This document shows, piece by piece, positions 47,952-58,588 of a stretch of DNA of 64,000 bases (position 1 is its first letter; each line of letters begins with the position of its first letter). The DNA is taken from assembly GCA_902729315.2 (NCBI GenBank), contig LR746281.1:3842501-3906500 (forward strand), read 5' to 3'. The notes below the pieces were generated by a model. That model was not told the DNA's origin, searched no databases, and saw only the letters and a program-made list of their open reading frames with translations. Source of the DNA: Spirodela intermedia (lineage: Eukaryota > Streptophyta > Magnoliopsida > Alismatales > Araceae). A program made the translations under genes and the position numbers.

Positions 47952-49592
47952 TGACGTGACTCAATCATTGTATATTAAATCACGCAAATATAAAATTTAT
48001 AAAACTAGAAAATACAAATTTTTGGATATTTTTAGAAGTATTTCTAAATAAATATATCAATTATAATTCAATCAAAACTCCAAAAATAGCGGTAATTTTC
48101 CAGGTCGATCACAGGGATGTAATATAATATCTGGTAATTATTCAGAATTTTTCTCAATGAATACAATTTTCTTACGAATTTTATACTAGGAAATAAAAAG
48201 GAAATATATTTAAAATTCACGAAAAAAATGGAAATAAGGGTGCGGACGTCAGGATGATGTCAGCACCTGGCGAACGCAAATCAGGCGAAAACAGAGTTCA
48301 GCCTGGCGATTCTTACGTAGGCAATTATAGACGACTCAATTAATCAAATTAAGATCTGTAAAAGCTGGAAGAATCGTAATTGAACGAAGTGTAGTTTGGT
48401 AAATTAAAATCAGATAAAGTATCACTAAATGAAGTGTAAATTAAATTGAAAGTAGGAAAACAAAGTTCCGACGTCGCGACGGCGATGCGTCGGCAATGCA
48501 TCGGAATCCTAAGCGTTCGAGAGGATTGTCGTGTAGTGTCCATGGCCTCGAAGGCTCTCCTTGGACAAAGACGATGTGGGCAATCTCTAGATCTTCTCGC
48601 GAAGTCTAGAGATCAATGAAGTGGGTCGTCGAATCATCTCCGGTGGCTGTCACCCGACAAAGTGGAAAAACGGCGACTTTGCGGCTCGCCAGCGACTGTC
48701 ACCCGACGGAGAGGAGCCGGATGGAGGTGGGGCGCGTGTCAGGGAGCTTCATCCTCAGGTCCGCGCAGCAAGAGGAGGCTCTTCATCGCATCTGGTACGC
48801 TCTCAAGAGGTGGCGACTGGTCTCCCGACAGATCGTCCTCTTCCCGACGACGACTTGTTCGTCGATCAATCAGAGATGATTTACTCGATGGATTCGCGAT
48901 CCTTTTATTGCGAATCGTTCAGCAATTTTAGTAGCAATGCTCCGCGAATCGCGTTGACGAGATTTTTGCCGATGATCCAGTGATTCTCGTTGCTTAATCC
49001 TTCACCGGCGATTTGCAAGAAAGTCGCAATAATCAAATAAAAATATATGAATTTTGACTCTGGAAGGATTTGAACCCGCATCGGTCGCCCGCCTCTTCTG
49101 AGGAAGGTGTGACGGGGGTTTAGTCCCACATCGGTTGTACGCCGATTTTTTGGGCGAATATATAGTAATGTTAGCTTTGTGAGCAAAGTCCCTTCTCTCG
49201 CGTGTATGACCACTCCTTGCCCCACAGTCGGCTGGCCACCGGTGACGTGAAAGGGGAGTGGCGTACGTGTGCCTGTCGGTCCCCAAGCCAAGCCGTGAGT
49301 AGGGGCTCGAGCGGCTTACTCCCCAACTGTGCTTCCGACCCGCTTGCGGGCACGGTTGGCTGACGGGTCCCTCCATTTTTGCAATATTTTTATTTTTATT
49401 TCTTGTTCTTCATTTATCTCAAAAGTAAGACTGTAAAAATCGTATAAAATCACATAATTACCCAAAAATTCACGTTAATCAATTGAAAACCAAAAATTAT
49501 TCTTTAACACAAATATAAGTCTATTTATCATGAGTTAAGGTTAAAACTATATTATTTACTAATTATTAACTCATGATAATGAAGACTTATCA
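47952..49592 (-). repeat. 3' LTR of element E
   Basis: 1641 bp, TGACGTGACTCAATC...GACTTATCA in plus coordinates. Very similar to the 5' LTR by eye, differing by scattered transitions and a few indels. Confidence 0.9.
49123..49380 (+). ncRNA. candidate Pol III-type unit on the LTR antisense strand (copy 2)
   Basis: USE GTCCCACATCG (49123-49133), 25 bp, TATATA (49159-49164), predicted start near 49187, then TTTTT at 49376-49380 with no TTTT in between. The body can pair: CCACTCC (49210-49216) with GGAGTGG (49255-49261); GACCCG (49337-49342) with CGGGTC (49364-49369); or, as an alternative, CCCGC-TT-GCGGG (49339-49350). Confidence 0.38.
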
Positions 49593-51176
49593 CACCCCCC
49601 AACTTAAATCATTGCTAGTCCCTTAGCAATGGAATTACGAAAATAAAATTTTACAAATCTCAAACATCATATTTCAATACAAAAAAAAATATAATTAGAA
49701 ATGATGCACCGTTAAACACTTTGGATTCTAATCAAATATTTAAGAACGATGCCAAGCACTTAAATGTTTAAGCACTCCTTGGAATAACAATCTAGACTTC
49801 ACTTCTTCTATTCACATCTTTATCACTTCTTCACTCATAGATGTATTTACAAGATGTTCCAATTATCAATACTCATCCAAGAATAATATTGATCTTACAT
49901 TTCCCTTTTTCTATAACTTGATTTTTCAAGTTTGCACTATATTTCTTCCTTCTTTTTTTTTTTTTTTATAAATAGTGGATAAGTAGCTTTTCCTGTAGAA
50001 AATTTTTGACAATAAGAATGATATCTCACACCCTCCATGTGTACTCTTCATTTTCAGGGCTTTCACTTTATCCACTTATTTTTCAGCAAGTGTTTTTCTA
50101 TGCACGATTTTCAACAATAAGAATGATGTCTCACACCCTCCATGTGTACTCTTCGTTTCTAGATTTTTCACATTGCTCTCTCTTTTTTTTTTTTCGAAAT
50201 AAGTGATTTCTCCTCACAAGTCCTATAGATCAGGGTGCAAAAATCTCCATTAAACTCAAATGATCAATCAAATTTTCACATCAAGTAAATACTATTCATC
50301 AAGATCATAAAGTGAAAATCTGTAAAATCAAATCCATGTTATCTATCATGTATCCAAGGAGTATTCCAACATTTTATGCTACTAGATCATTCTTTTGACT
50401 CAATAATAATCTTCCTAGTATCTTTTGGTCTCAATCAATCTAATTGATTTAATTTTTCATGCATGTAATATGCTGTAAGAAATTTGTAAATTAGATAGTT
50501 CTGAAAATTCCATTTTCTGTTTTCAGTTCTATTTTTAGCAGCAATAAATTTGTCAAAAATAAATCAAAACTATCTTCTTTATAGCTGTAAATTCGAATTT
50601 CAGTAATATATATCTAGGGGATTGAAATGTGAGAAAAGGGTCTTCTAGAATTTCAAATTTCGGGCTGTTTTTAGTCTGCTGTTTCTGACAGAAAACCAGA
50701 AAATAGATGTTGCAATTTTTCCGAGTTTTATTTTATTTTTTATTTTTTTAGTTGCTGTTCTAAGTTGAATAAAATACAAACACATGTTCTTAATCGTCCT
50801 ACAGCATAAATTAATAATGAATACTTCACCCCCCAACTTAAAAATGACATTGTCCTCAATGACACAGAAAATTCGAAACAGAATATGCAAAAAATATAAT
50901 TTTCAAGTGAAGCATGCATATCTGCAAAGTTAAGCATTAAAAATATTTTCATAAATGATGAAGCTCCGAAAGACATCACCTCAACCTCGTTTTTACTTTT
51001 CCACTTCATCTTACACTCCTATATTTTTTTCAAAAAAAAAAACAAATACAGAAACAAGTACTACGAAATTCTAAGAAAAACAGAGCTTAAAAAAAATCAA
51101 ACAGAATGAAATAAAAACTATGGGTTGCCTCCCATGCAGCGCTGAATTTAATGTCTCCAGCTGGACAGCTCTTATA
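49593..51176 (-). other. 3' noncoding region of element E with PPT
   Basis: PPT at 49593-49604 (minus strand AGTTGGGGGGTG). A second exact copy of that 12-mer is at 50827-50838. A repeat of about 105 bp around CACACCCTCCATGTGTACTCTT starts near 50027 and 50132. The hairpin ATGGGTTGCCTCCCAT is at 51120-51135, just after the coding frame. ORFs here are chance frames. Confidence 0.75.
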
Positions 51177-53681
51177 TCATATAAGATGATCTATGGCCAT
51201 CAAAATATATTTGTATCCCAAGGTAAGTTTCATGGTATTCTTTTTCAGATTTAGCATAAATTCATATACTTCATATATATACCTTGACATACTTTCAGCC
51301 AAAACAAAATGGAAATTAACAATTTTTTCCCAAAAATAATATTTCCATTTTGAAAAGAATCTTTTCTTATTTCTATCTTGTTTTGTTAGGCTCTCATTCA
51401 TTAATAAATACTTTCTATTCATAAACCATAAAATGTGATCAGGCCATATAATTTTCAGATTAGCTCTTGCCCAATCTAAAATTTTTTCATCTAAATTGGT
51501 ATCTCTAATTCTTCCACTCACCCATTTCTTAATGTCTTCTTTTATCTGCATAATCTTCCCCTGCTCCATTTTATCTTCCATACATATTTGTTCAATTTGG
51601 GAGGAGTGAAATATTTCAAGCTTAGAAATAATTCTAATGGGCTGTGGGTTTTGAAGGATGGAAGGATTGTCTTCTTTAATCTCAGATCTAATGAATTCAG
51701 TAAAATTCAAATTTTCTCCTCCAAAATTATCTCTATATTCATATCTATTATTTTCGCTTGTTCCCATTAGTTGAATCAATTCTTTTTCTAGCTTTTCGTT
51801 TCTCAACTCATCAAATTCTTCATCTTCCCAAGAGCTATCTTTTAATTTTGGTATATGATATACATCATCATTCTCACAATCAACATCCATGGCTGCAAAA
51901 TTATGATTAGATTCATTAATTTCGTCTCCTACATCTCCCAAATCAATTGATTTTTCCTCACCTGAAATATATTTTTCTTCATTTCTGTCCTTACTCCCTT
52001 CTACTAAAATTTGGATGATTTTTCTATGATCAGTTGTTGTTTCTTCAGCTAAGGGTTCTTTCTCTTCATCATCCTCACTATATTCATTCATCAAGTGTGA
52101 GCAATAAATGATTTTATTCAAATTTTCTGCTACTATATTTTTGGCCTTAATATTCTCATTTATTTCTAATTGATCATCAATTTCTTCTAATAATTAGAAA
52201 TAAGGATCAGGTAAAATATTCTCACTCAATATATTCACTGTCCTAATATTTTCATTTCGTGGGTTTTTTTCTAAATTTATCCAGCTAGACTCTTCTTGCT
52301 GAAATCTTACTGTTGGATAGTTTTCTGAATTTTCTATGGGCTGACTAGGTAGCTCTCCCTCTTCTCTCTTATTCTTAAGAGCCTCTATAATTTGTTTCTG
52401 ATGAAGCATCATTTGATTCATAGTTTGTTGCATCATTTGGCTCATTTGCTGCATCATTTCCATAGCATCAGGTTGGGTTTGAGATGGCTAATTTTTCTGA
52501 AATCTATTTTCTTGTTTTGGACGAAATTCAGAGTTTGAATTGGGTCTAAGTGCTTCTGGATTTTGAATATTATTTGGGTCTCTCCATGAAAAATTATTCC
52601 TCCAATTAGGATTATAAGAATTTGAAAAATGTTCCCTATTTCTATAAAAACCGTGAGCTACTTGCACTTGTTCTTGCATAGGGTGAAATGATTGATCTAA
52701 ATTATAACATTGAAATTCAGAACAATCATTTTCACCATACATAGGACATGTACTATTTGAATTAAGTTGAGGGTTAAAAGACTTTCTAATATTATCAATA
52801 AGTAAATCATTTTTTTCTAATCTTTGATTAATCTGATTAACCTCATTTCTAAGTTTAGAATCATCATCATGATGCAATTCATAAATTCCTCTCTTCTTAT
52901 CCCTGTCATATAATTCAAAAGAGGCTTGATCTCTAGAATTTTTACTTAAATTCTCATAAAGATTGTAAATCTCATCAGGAGTTTTCTCCATAAAAGCTCC
53001 TCCATATATAGAATCAACCATATTTCTATGTTGTTCTAATAATCCATCATAAAAAACTCTATTGAGCTGCCACTTGGGTATAGCATGATGAGGACACTTT
53101 CTAAGTAAATCCTTAAATTTTTCCCATGTCTCATGCAAAGTTTCTCCTGGTCTTTGAGAAAAACTCCATATATGTTTTCTCATATTTTGAGTTTTTCCTA
53201 AGGGATAAAATTTTCGAAGAAAGGCCTGTTGTATATCTTTCCAGCTAGTTAATTCTCTATCTAATGTGGATAGCCAATGACTAGCTTTGTCCCTAAGTGT
53301 ATGAGGGAATAATTTCATCTTAATAATTTCCGATGTAACTTGAGGCAGATTAACTAAATCACAGACCATATGAAATTTTTCTAAGTGCTGATGAGGTTCC
53401 TCTAAAGACAATCCATGAAAATTAAAGAGCATTTGAAAAATTCCTAGATTTATTTCGCATTTAACAGTGGGTGCTAATGGGACTCTAATATTAGATGCTC
53501 TTTGAAATGAATCAGGGATATAATGATTTTTCATGGCCATAGGATTGTTCTCAGTTTGACCTGTACTTCCTTCAGGATCCATCAAAATTAATTTTTCTTT
53601 CGGATTTTTATTTTTGAATAAAATAATGAAAGGATTTTCTAGCCTTGGATGCAAGGATCTTCTACCATGCATAAAAATCAA
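51177..53681 (-). pseudogene. gag plus accessory ORF of element E, one frame with two stops
   Basis: 835 codons in a single frame, interrupted only by TAG at 52488-52490 and TAA at 52194-52196. In copy B both positions are Gln codons. Residues 1-397 are gag, starting MIFMHGRRSLHPRL or, alternatively, at MDPEGSTGQTENN 33 codons later. The capsid block includes LRDKASHWLSTLDRE and CPHHAIPKWQLNR. A Met/Gln-rich link follows (MMQQMSQMMQQTMNQMM). The last 314 codons are an acidic half (SEDDEEKEPLAEE, SSWEDEEFDELRNEKLEKEL) and a basic/aromatic half (WPDHILWFMNRKYLLMNESL, FFSKWKYYFWEK). I recognise no domain in that part and no CCHC knuckle. Confidence 0.78.
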
Positions 53682-53863
53682 TAAATTCGAGGGAAAAAGT
53701 TAGTATTTTTTACCCTCCTTCAGGATGCTCCAGTCCTTGCAGTGCTTCTTTTCGTTCCCTTTTTCTAATAAAAATCGGCAAAAAGAAAATAAAACAAGAG
53801 TAAAGTGTTTTTTGTGTACTCTAAGAGAAAAACATAAAAATACTAAATATTATGCAATACATC

Positions 53864-53881
53864 CCCGGCAATGGCGCCAAA
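53864..53881 (-). other. primer-binding site (tRNA-Asp) of element E
   Basis: The minus strand reads TGGCGCCATTGCCGGGGA, matching the complement of the plant tRNA-Asp 3' end (TGGCGCCGTTGCCGGGG) with a single difference, five bases after the LTR end. Confidence 0.88.
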
Positions 53882-53886
53882 ATTTG

Positions 53887-55523
53887 ACGTGACTCAGTCG
53901 TTGTATATTAAATCACACAAATATAAAATTTATAAAACTAGAAAATACGAATTTTTGGATATTTAGAAGTATTTCTAAATAAATATATCAATTATAATTC
54001 AATAAAAATTCCAAAAATAGTGGTAATTTTCTAGATCAATCATAGGGATGTAATATAATATCTGGTAATTATTCAGAATTTTTCTCAATGAATTCGATTT
54101 TCTTACGAATTTTATACTAGGAAATAAAAAGGAAATATATTTAAAATTCACGAAAAAAAAGGAAATAAGGGTGCGGACGTCAAGATGACGTCAGTGCCCG
54201 GCGAACGCAAATCAAGCAGAAACAGAGTTCAGCCTGGTGATTCTTACGTAGGCGATTACAGATGACTCAATTAATCAAATTAAGATCTGTAAAAGCCGGA
54301 AGAATCGTAATTGAACGAAGTATAGTTTGGTAAATTAAAATCACACAAAGTATCACTAAATGAAGTGTAAATTAAATTGAAAGCAGGAAAAAAGAGTTCT
54401 GGCGTCGCGATAGCAATGCATCAGCGATGCACCAGAATACTGAGCGTTTAGGAGGATTGTCATGTAGTGTCCACAGCCTCGAAGGCTCTCCTTGGACAAA
54501 GACGATGTGGGCAATCTCTAGATTTTCTTGCGAAGTCTAGAGATCAATGAAGTGGGTCGTCGAATCGTCTCCGGCGGCTGTCACCCAGCAGAGCGGAAAA
54601 ACGGCGACTTTGCGGCTCTCCGATGGTTGTCACCCGATGGAGAGGAGCTGGATGGAGGTGGGGCGCATGTCAGGGAGCTTCATCCTTAGGTCCGCGCAGC
54701 AAGAGGAGGCTCTTCATCGCATCTGGTACGCTCTCAGGAGGTGGCGACTGGTCTCCCGGCGGATCATCCTCTTCTCGACGACGGCTTGTTCGTCAATCAA
54801 TCGGAGACGATTTACTCGATGGATTCGCAATCCTTTTATCGCGAATTGTTCAGCAATTTTAGTAGCAATGCTCCACGAATCACATTGACGAGATTTTCGC
54901 CGATGATCCAGCGATTCTTGTTGCTTAATCCTTCCCGGGCGGTCTGCAGGAAAGTCGTGATAATCAAATAAAAATATATGAATTTTGACTCTAGAAGGAT
55001 TTGAACCCGCGCCAGTCGCTTGCCTCTTCTGAGGAAGGTGTGACGAGGGTTTAGTCCCACATCGGTTGTATGCCAATTTTTCGGGTGAATATATAGTAAT
55101 GTTAGCTTTGTGAGCAAAGTCCCTTCTCTTGCGTGTATGACCACTCCTTGCCCCACAACCGGCTGGCCACCGGTGACGTGAAAGGGGAGTGGCGTACGTG
55201 TGCCTGTCGGTCCCCAAGCCAAGCCACGAGCAGGGGCTCAAGCGGCTTACTCCCCGACTGCACTTCTGACCCGCTTGTGGGCACGGTTGGCTGACGGGTC
55301 CCCCCTTTTTTGTAATATTTTTATTTTTATTTCTTGTTCTTCATTTATCTCAAAAGCAAGACTGTAAAAATCGTATAAAATCACATAATTACCCAAAAAT
55401 TCACGTTAATAAATTAAAAACCAAGAATCATTCTTTAACACAAATATAAGTCTATTTATCATGAGTTAAGGCTAAAACTATATTATTTACTAATTATTAA
55501 CTCATGATAATGAAGACTTAACA
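53887..55523 (-). repeat. 5' LTR of element E
   Basis: 1637 bp, TGACGTGACTCAGTCG...GACTTAACA in plus coordinates. The outer end reads TGTTAAG instead of TGATAAG. Hairpins and GC-rich core are intact. The ORFs in both strands of the core are shared by chance with other LTRs. Confidence 0.9.
55054..55311 (+). ncRNA. candidate Pol III-type unit on the LTR antisense strand (copy 3)
   Basis: USE GTCCCACATCG (55054-55064), 25 bp, TATATA (55090-55095), predicted start near 55118, TTTTTT at 55306-55311, no earlier TTTT. Length and spacing are the same as at 35684-35940 and 49123-49380. Confidence 0.38.
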
Positions 55524-56577
55524 GCTATCACTAGGCGGAGCAGAAAAATGACAACTTTGTGGCTCTCTAGCAGCTATCACCTAACGAAGATGAGCTATAT
55601 GGAGGTGGGGCATGTGTTAGGGAGCTTCATCCTTGGTCCGTGCAACAAGAGGAAGCTCTTCATCACATCTAGTATGCTCTTAGGAGGTGGCAACTCGTGT
55701 TCAATTGGATCACCCTCTTTCTGATGATGGCTTATTCGTCAATCAATCAAAGATCCTTTGCTCAATAGATTTGTGATCTTTCTATCGTGAATTATTCGAC
55801 CATTTTAGTAACAATGCTCCACAAATGGCATTGACAAGATTTTCATCAATGATCTAATGATTTTGGTGGCTTAATCCTTCACAAGTGATCTCCAGGAAAG
55901 TCATGATAATCAAATAAAAAATATGAGTTTTGGCTTTGAAAGGGTTCAAACCTACGTCGGTTGTCTACTTGCATAAGAGAGATTGAAATAAGTACTATAA
56001 TGCCCTTATAAAATAACATTATTATGGTATATCTCTATTATAAATAAAAATTATTATAAGTATTAAAATCATTGAAGCTTTTTGAAGGAAGGTGTGATGC
56101 GGGTTTAGTCCCACATCACTTGTGTGCCGAAATTTTAGGCAAATATATAGTAATATTATATTTATAAGTAAGTCTCTTTCTCCCACATGTACGACCACTC
56201 CTTGTCTCACATACGACTAGCCACTAGTGATGTGAAAAGGGAGTGACGCAGACATGCCTCTATTGGTCTTAGCCATTTGAACCTCTACTTGCAGCTCCTC
56301 CTTGACTGCTTCCGACCCGCTTGTGGGCCCAGCTAGCCGATGGGTCCCCCCCACTTTGCTATATTTTTATTTTTATTTCTTTTTCTTTATTTATCTAAAA
56401 AATAAAACTATAAAAATTATATAAATTCTTAGAAAATCACATAATTAGCCAAAAATTCATGTTAATCAATTGAAAACCACTTCACACTCTAACACAAATA
56501 TAAGTCTATTTATCATGAGTTAAGGCTAAAACTATATTATTTACTAATTATTAACTCATGATAATGAAGACTTATCA

Positions 56578-57236
56578 TATGACAATTAAGAATATGTGTT
56601 TGTATTTGTTTTCATACTTTCTTAGAAAAGTAACTAAAAAAATTCAGAAAAACTATAACATTTATTTTATTTTCAAAGACGTTCAAAAATAGTAATGAAA
56701 AAATAACCTAAAATTAGAAATTCTAGAAAACTTTTTCTCACATTTCAATCTTCTAGACATATATTACTGAAATTACAAGTTACAACTATAAAGAGGATAG
56801 TTTTGATTTATGTTTGGCAAAAGTCATTGTTGCTGAAAACAGAACTAAAAATAGAAAGCAGAATTGTCAAAACTATCTAATTTTCAAATTTTTTTACATT
56901 ATATTGCATGCATGAAAAATTAAATCAATTAAATTGATTGATATGAAGAGATACCAAGAAGATTATTATTGAGTTAAAAGAATCATTTAGTAACATGAAA
57001 TGTTGGAATACTCTTTAAGTACATGCTAAAGAACATAGATTTGATTTTATAGATTTTCACTTCATCATCTTGATGGATAGTATTTACTTAATATGAAATT
57101 TTGATTGATAATTTGAGTTTAATAGAGATTTTTACAACCTGATCTATAAGATGTGAAGAGAAATCATTAATTTTAAAAAAAAAGTAATATGAAAAATTTG
57201 AAAATAAAGAGTACACATAGAGGATGTGAGACCTGA
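56578..57236 (+). other. internal 3' region of element C, truncated
   Basis: It continues C from 47258 (AATTAAGAATATGTGTTTG, then GAAGAGAAATCATTAATTTT and AGAGTACACATAGAGGATGTGAG). At 57236 it switches to the opposite strand of element D, without PPT or LTR. No gene. Confidence 0.75.
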
Positions 57237-58588
57237 TGCACCTTTAGACATTTTGGATTCTCATAGCAAGTATTTAAGAATAATGTCAAGCACTTAAATT
57301 TTTAAACACTCCTTGGAATAATAATCTAGACTTCACTTCTTCTATTCACATCTTTATCACTTTTTCACTCATAAATGTATTTACAAGATGTTCTAATTAT
57401 CAATACTCATCCAAAAATAATATTGATCCTACATTTCTCTTTTTCTATGACTTGATTTTTGAAGTTTGTACTATATTTCTTTCTTCTTTATTTTTTTATA
57501 TATATATACAGTGGATAAGTAGCTTTTCCTGTAGACAAATTTTGACAATAAGAATGATGTCTCACACCATCCATGTGTACTCTTCATTTTCAAGTCTTTC
57601 ACTTTATCCACTTATTTTGCAGTAAGTATTTTTCTATACACGATTTTCAACAATGAGAATGATGTCTCACACCCTTCTGTGTGTACTCTTCGTTTCTAAA
57701 TTTTTCACATTACTCTCTCTTTTTTTTTTGAAATAAGTGATTTCTCCTCACAAGTCCTATAGATCAGGGTGCAAAAATCTCCATTAAACTCAAATGATCA
57801 ATCAAATTTTCTCATCAAGTACTATACATCAAGATCAAGAAGTGAAAATCTATAAAATCAAATCCATGTTATCTATCATGTATCCAAGGAGTATTCCAAC
57901 ATTTCATTCTTTTGACTCAATAATAATCTTCCTAGTATCTATTTGGTATCAATCAATCTAATTGATTTAATTTTTCATGCATGTAATATGATGTAAGAAA
58001 TTTTTAAATAAGATAGTTTTGATAGTTCTATTTCCTATTTTCAGTTCTATTTTTAGCTGCAACAAATTTGTCAAAAATAAATCAAAACTATCCTCTTTAT
58101 AGCTGTAATTTTGAATTTCAATAATATATATCTAGGGGATTGAAATGTGAGAAAAGGGTCCTCTAGAATTTCAAATTTCAGGTTGTTTTTTGTCTCTTAT
58201 TTTTGATAGTCTATTGTTTATGAAAAAAACTAGAAAATAGATGTTGCAGTTTCTCTAAATTTTATTTTATTTTTATTTTTTTAGTTGCTGTTCTAAGTTG
58301 AATAAAATGCAAACACATGCTCTTAATCATTCTACAACATAAATTAATAATGAATACTTCACCCCCCAACTTAAAAATGACATTGTCCTCAATGACACAG
58401 AAAATCAAAATAGAATATGTAGAAAATATAATTTTCAAGTGAAGCATGCATATTTGTAAAGTTAAGCATTAAAAATATTTTCAAAAATGATAAAGCTCAG
58501 AAAGACATCACCTCAACCTCGTCTTTAATTTTCCACTTCATCTTACACCCCTTCTCCTGCACTTTTTCAAAAAAAACAAATACATAAA
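57237..58588 (-). other. 3' noncoding region of element D
   Basis: No gene. It matches 49700-51060 of element E, including the CACACCATCCATGTGTACTC repeat (57560 and 57660) and the AGTTGGGGGGTG copy at 58360-58371 (minus strand). Confidence 0.7.

Larger units (their letters stand above)
47952..55523 (-). mobile_element. complete gag-only Athila derivative E
   Basis: 7572 bp with both LTRs (5' 53887-55523; 3' 47952-49592), PBS (53864-53881), one gag-plus-accessory frame (51177-53681), a 3' noncoding region, and PPT (49593-49604). Flanks ACTAT (47947-47951) and GCTAT (55524-55528) form a 5-bp target duplication with one mismatch, inside an older LTR. No protease, RT or integrase is present, so mobilisation would need enzymes from an autonomous relative such as A or C. 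It is the youngest-looking complete copy here. Confidence 0.9.
47259..56577 (-). repeat. long-subfamily solo LTR split by element E
   Basis: Left part 47259-47951 (TGATGTGACTTAG...) and right part 55524-56577 (...GACTTATCA) together make one minus-strand LTR of about 1.74 kb including the extra segment near 55965-56085. Element C internal sequence continues on both sides (TTATATTGTACAA / CAATTAAGAATATG), so it is a solo LTR. Its target duplication is unclear (TACAA versus GACAA, with three extra bases). Confidence 0.78.
37471..57236 (+). mobile_element. Athila-like element C, autonomous type, decayed and nested
   Basis: Plus strand: LTR, PBS (39196-39213), leader, foreign insert (about 39325-40890), gag, protease, RT, RNase H, integrase, post-pol region, then the internal 3' region up to 57236, where it meets element D in opposite orientation. 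It has no 3' LTR. Two LTR insertions interrupt it (45971-46668 and 47259-56577), and the second contains element E. Stops and deletions in every domain show it is old. Confidence 0.82.
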
